Origin: JBEVMS01 sp040508515
Lineage (GTDB): Bacteria > Pseudomonadota > Gammaproteobacteria > Xanthomonadales > Rhodanobacteraceae
Direction of reading: 5' to 3'
Assembly (NCBI GenBank): GCA_040508515.1
Contig: JBEVMS010000288.1
Location: 1 to 8,255 of the forward strand
DNA: 8,255 bases
The notes under the pieces were generated by a model. That model did no database searches, was not told where the DNA came from, and was given only the letters and a program-made list of their open reading frames with translations. The position numbers and the translations under genes are program-made. Positions 6,677 through 8,255 of this stretch are shown here, in pieces. The stretch's first letter is position 1. Every line of letters begins with the position of its first letter.

Positions 6677-6704
6677 AAGCTCTCCCGAACAACGTAACAA
6701 ACGC

Positions 6705-6738
6705 AAAACCCGCGGCGGATGATGGTCCGCCGCGGGTT
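6705..6738 (-). terminator. Intrinsic terminator or attenuator between hsp20 and cbpA
   Basis: On the minus strand AACCCGCGGCGGA (6738-6726) pairs perfectly with TCCGCCGCGGGTT (6719-6707) across a 6-base loop. The transcript then reads TTTT (6708-6705), sharing two T residues with the stem, and GCGTTTG. The 13-bp GC-rich stem plus a short T-run fits a Rho-independent terminator for hsp20. It ends only about 18 bases before the cbpA Shine-Dalgarno, so it could also act as an attenuator of readthrough into cbpA. Confidence 0.75.
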
Positions 6739-6755
6739 CCAGTGCAATCCACGCC

Positions 6756-6772
6756 GGTGGCCTGTGGCCACC
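6756..6772 (-). other. Small 7-bp hairpin in the hsp20 3' region
   Basis: GGTGGCC and GGCCACC pair perfectly around a 3-base loop, between the hsp20 stop and the terminator. No T-run follows. It may only be a 3' end stabiliser, or a chance dyad in GC-rich DNA. Confidence 0.4.
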
Positions 6773-6788
6773 AGCGGCGCGGTCAGGA

Positions 6789-7220
6789 TTAGTGCGCCGC
6801 GCCTACCTCGATCCGACGCGGCGCGGCGAGCGCCTTCTTGGGAATCGACACTTCCAACACGCCGTGCTTGCCGTTGGCGGTAATACCCTCGGCATCGACG
6901 CCCTCAGGTAACACGAAGCGACGCTGGAACGGGCCATGGCTGCGCTCGGCACGGGTCAACCGGCTGCCGTCCTCCAGCGTCGCTGCCTCGCGCTGGCCGC
7001 TCAGGCTGAGCACGTTCTTCTCCATGCTGACCTCGATGTTGGCCGGATCGATGCCCGGAATATCGGCCAGGATCACAAAGCGGTCCGACTCCTCGCGAAT
7101 ATCCACCGCCGGAGCCCAGGATGAGCCGGCCGGCGAGGATTCCTGCACCGCCGACAGCCGTTGATCGAAGGCCGGGCGAAACGCACTGGCGGGCCATACA
7201 AAATAGCGACTTGCGTACAT
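6789..7220 (-). CDS. Small heat-shock protein, Hsp20/alpha-crystallin family
   Basis: This ATP-independent holdase binds unfolding proteins and keeps them in a refoldable state for DnaK and ClpB. The protein is 143 aa, typical of bacterial class A sHsps. A short N-terminal arm rich in aromatics (1-35) precedes the alpha-crystallin domain at about 36-128. That domain opens with WAPAVDIRE, continues through ILADIPGIDPANIEVS and NVLSLSGQRE, and closes with the family motif A-x(4)-GVL at 115-122 (ANGKHGVL) and VSIPK. The C-terminal tail contains the oligomerisation motif I-x-V at 137-139 (RRIEV). The ATG at 7220 is preceded by AGGAG, 6 bases upstream. The gene is followed by cbpA on the same strand, pairing a holdase with a DnaK co-chaperone, and is divergent from DUF969. 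A sigma32-like promoter element and a possible RNA thermometer lie upstream. Confidence 0.95.
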   Translation of the reverse strand: MYASRYFVWPASAFRPAFDQRLSAVQESSPAGSSWAPAVDIREESDRFVILADIPGIDPANIEVSMEKNVLSLSGQREAATLEDGSRLTRAERSHGPFQRRFVLPEGVDAEGITANGKHGVLEVSIPKKALAAPRRIEVGAAH

Positions 7221-7256
7221 AGGTCACTCCTGATGGGGTTACGGTGCGATCACCGT
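7218..7256 (-). promoter_or_regulatory. hsp20 5' leader with a start-occluding hairpin; candidate RNA thermometer
   Basis: On the minus strand the leader shows two adjacent folds. The first is a 6-bp stem ACGGTG/CACCGT around ATCG (7256-7241). The second spans 7235-7218: CAU pairs with the AUG start and AGG of the Shine-Dalgarno pairs with the CCU just before AUG, with one bulged C and the loop AGUGA. The second fold hides both the ribosome-binding site and the start codon in a weak, imperfect stem, which is the design of known small-heat-shock thermometers. It is not a recognisable ROSE or fourU motif, and the stem is short, so this remains an inference. Confidence 0.4.
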
Positions 7257-7267
7257 CTGAGCCCATA

Positions 7268-7294
7268 CGTAGGTGCCGCCCCGCCCAATTCAAG
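7268..7294 (-). promoter_or_regulatory. Candidate sigma32 (RpoH) promoter of hsp20
   Basis: The minus strand reads CTTGAAT (7294-7288), 6 of 7 to the sigma32 -35 consensus CTTGAAA. Twelve bases later comes CACCTACG (7275-7268), a poor match to the CCCCATNT -10 class. Initiation near 7260 would give a leader of about 40 bases that just includes the two leader hairpins. The -35 is good and the position is right; the -10 is weak. Confidence 0.42.
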
Positions 7295-7380
7295 AGCTTG
7301 CGCCTGTCGCTTCAGCCGGCGCTGGGGTTATGCTCAGGCGTTGTGATCCGCCGAATGGCGCCCATGTGCGGGAGAGCGGC

Positions 7381-8100
7381 ATGCATGAATGGTTGGCGCT
7401 GATCGGAATCCCGATCATGGTGCTGGGATTTGCCCTGCGCCTGAACGCGCTACTGGTGGTGGTGATCGCCGGCACGGTGACTGGCTTGGCCAGCGGCATC
7501 GGCGTCGATGCCTTGCTGCAATTGTTCGGCGAGAAGTTTTTGGCCAGCCGGCAGCTGGCCGCGTTCGTGCTGATCTTTCCGGTGATCGGCCTGCTGGAGC
7601 GCTTCGGCCTGCGCGAACGCGCGCAATGGTTGATCGGGCGCATCCGATCGGCCACCTCGGCGCGCATCCTGATGCTGTACTTCGTGATGCGCGAGGCGAC
7701 CGGCGTGCTGGGGCTGACTCAGATCGCCGGTCAGGTGCAAACGGTGCGTCCGCTGCTGGCGCCTATGGTCGAAGGCGCTGCCGCCAATCGCTACGGCGAG
7801 CTGCCGCTGGAAGTGCGCGAACTGCTGCGCGCGCATGCCGCGGCTTGCGACAACATCGCGATCTTTTTCAGCGAGGACATCTTCATCGCTTTCGGCGCCG
7901 TGCTGCTGATCGACAGCTTCTTAAAAGACAGCGGCATCGCGGGCATTTCGCCGCTGCATATCGGCCTCTGGGGCATTCCCACCGCGCTGGGCGCACTGGT
8001 AATTCACTTCCTACGGCTAGCCCGACTGGATCGCGCGATCGCGAAAAAAATGGCCGTCTATCAGGCCAATTGCTCTGATGCCGACAAGGTGGCCACATGA
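7381..8100 (+). CDS. DUF969 family membrane protein, probable transporter subunit
   Basis: A 239-aa hydrophobic protein of the DUF969 family, found in bacteria next to DUF979. Likely membrane segments are at about 4-20, 22-40, 57-72, 160-180 and 193-211; there is no cleavable signal peptide. The conserved-looking patch HAAACDNIAIFFSEDIFIAFGAVLL (polar Asp157, Asn158, Glu165 and Asp166 leading into a helix) would suit a substrate or ion site. The tail after 212 is charged and probably cytoplasmic. The ATG at 7381 is preceded by GGGAG at 7370-7374, 6 bases away; the frame is open further up to a GTG at 7273, but that extension is not hydrophobic and lacks a ribosome-binding site. A TATGCT at 7329-7334 may be its -10, without a clear -35. 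The stop overlaps the DUF979 start (ATGA), implying coupled translation. A link to 5-oxoproline uptake is recalled from genomic-context work and is not shown here. Confidence 0.85.
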   Translation: MHEWLALIGIPIMVLGFALRLNALLVVVIAGTVTGLASGIGVDALLQLFGEKFLASRQLAAFVLIFPVIGLLERFGLRERAQWLIGRIRSATSARILMLYFVMREATGVLGLTQIAGQVQTVRPLLAPMVEGAAANRYGELPLEVRELLRAHAAACDNIAIFFSEDIFIAFGAVLLIDSFLKDSGIAGISPLHIGLWGIPTALGALVIHFLRLARLDRAIAKKMAVYQANCSDADKVAT

Positions 8101-8255
8101 TTGCGCTGATCAGTCAGGGAGGATTATTCAAGCTGATCGGCGTGATCGTGCTGCTGCAGGCCTGGATGAGCTGGTGCGATCGCGCGCATACCCATCGCTG
8201 GCGCGGCACCGCCTTCTGGCTGCTGTTTGCGCTGCCGTTTCTGCTGGGCGACGCG
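8097..8255 (+). CDS. DUF979 family membrane protein, N-terminal 53 codons (3' end outside window)
   Basis: The ATG lies within the ATGA overlap with the DUF969 stop, and the frame stays open to the window edge. The visible N-terminus has two hydrophobic segments, at about 11-25 and 41-51. Between them is a basic/polar stretch with Asp, His and Arg residues, ending in GTAFWLLFALPFLLGD, a pattern typical of the DUF979 N-terminus. A GGGAGGA about 20 bases into the gene is downstream of the start, so initiation probably relies on reinitiation by ribosomes finishing DUF969. With DUF969 it should form a two-component membrane transporter. The identification rests on the short sequence plus the strong DUF969 neighbour rule. 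Confidence 0.8.
   Translation, partial: MIALISQGGLFKLIGVIVLLQAWMSWCDRAHTHRWRGTAFWLLFALPFLLGDA

Noticed and set aside
6677..6706. TTG start adding 10 residues to CbpA
   Set aside because: The added residues are not conserved, and the region includes the GGGAG Shine-Dalgarno for the GTG at 6676.
7298..7334. Promoter for DUF969 from TTGCGC and TATGCT
   Set aside because: The boxes are 25 bases apart, too far for sigma70; only the -10-like TATGCT remains and is mentioned under the gene.
1..8255. Search for phage, transposon, CRISPR, toxin-antitoxin or defence genes
   Set aside because: All coding space is filled by recognisable housekeeping, stress or transport genes with uniform composition; no direct-repeat arrays, transposase motifs or tRNA/att sites were seen.

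Overview
The window is a GC-rich (roughly 62-65 %), gene-dense stretch of ordinary chromosome, probably from a gammaproteobacterium of the Xanthomonadales/Lysobacterales type. This placement is inferred from the Pseudomonas-like Lpd with its short insertion before the redox disulfide, a PilH-type regulator, E. coli-like CbpA and YhdH/AcuI proteins, and sparse AT-poor promoters. I see no mobile element, CRISPR array, tRNA or rRNA.

Left third (1-3464), plus strand: the end of a 2-oxoglutarate dehydrogenase operon. It holds the C-terminal 189 residues of SucA (E1o), complete SucB (E2o) and complete Lpd (E3), closed by a strong intrinsic terminator. Together these proteins form the TCA-cycle complex that converts 2-oxoglutarate to succinyl-CoA. 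sucA and sucB are 7 bases apart. The 150-base sucB-lpd gap carries two perfect hairpins.

Middle (3465-5753), plus strand: after a 195-base gap with no gene come a LOG-family nucleotide phosphoribohydrolase (about 198 aa) and, 13 bases on, a YhdH/AcuI-type acrylyl-CoA reductase, probably one transcription unit. A good sigma70 promoter at the end of acuI then drives a 121-aa stand-alone PilH-type response regulator. It ends in a symmetrical 18-bp hairpin that can terminate transcription in both directions, since the next genes converge on it.

Right-centre (5771-7294), minus strand: a heat-shock/chaperone pair, hsp20 followed by cbpA. Upstream of hsp20 are a sigma32-like -35 element and a short leader that can fold its Shine-Dalgarno and AUG into a weak hairpin, a candidate RNA thermometer. 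An intrinsic terminator sits between the two genes, just before the cbpA ribosome-binding site, so cbpA expression may depend on readthrough or on a promoter I could not place with confidence.

Right end (7381-8255), plus strand, divergent from hsp20: a membrane-protein pair, DUF969 followed by the first 53 codons of DUF979, joined by an ATGA stop/start overlap. The pair looks like a two-subunit transporter. I recall genomic-context work linking it to 5-oxoproline uptake, but the diagnostic neighbours lie outside the window.

No clearly new system is present. The most interesting signals are regulatory: the hsp20 leader, the hsp20-cbpA terminator, the hairpins between sucB and lpd, and the uncharacterised DUF969/DUF979 pair.
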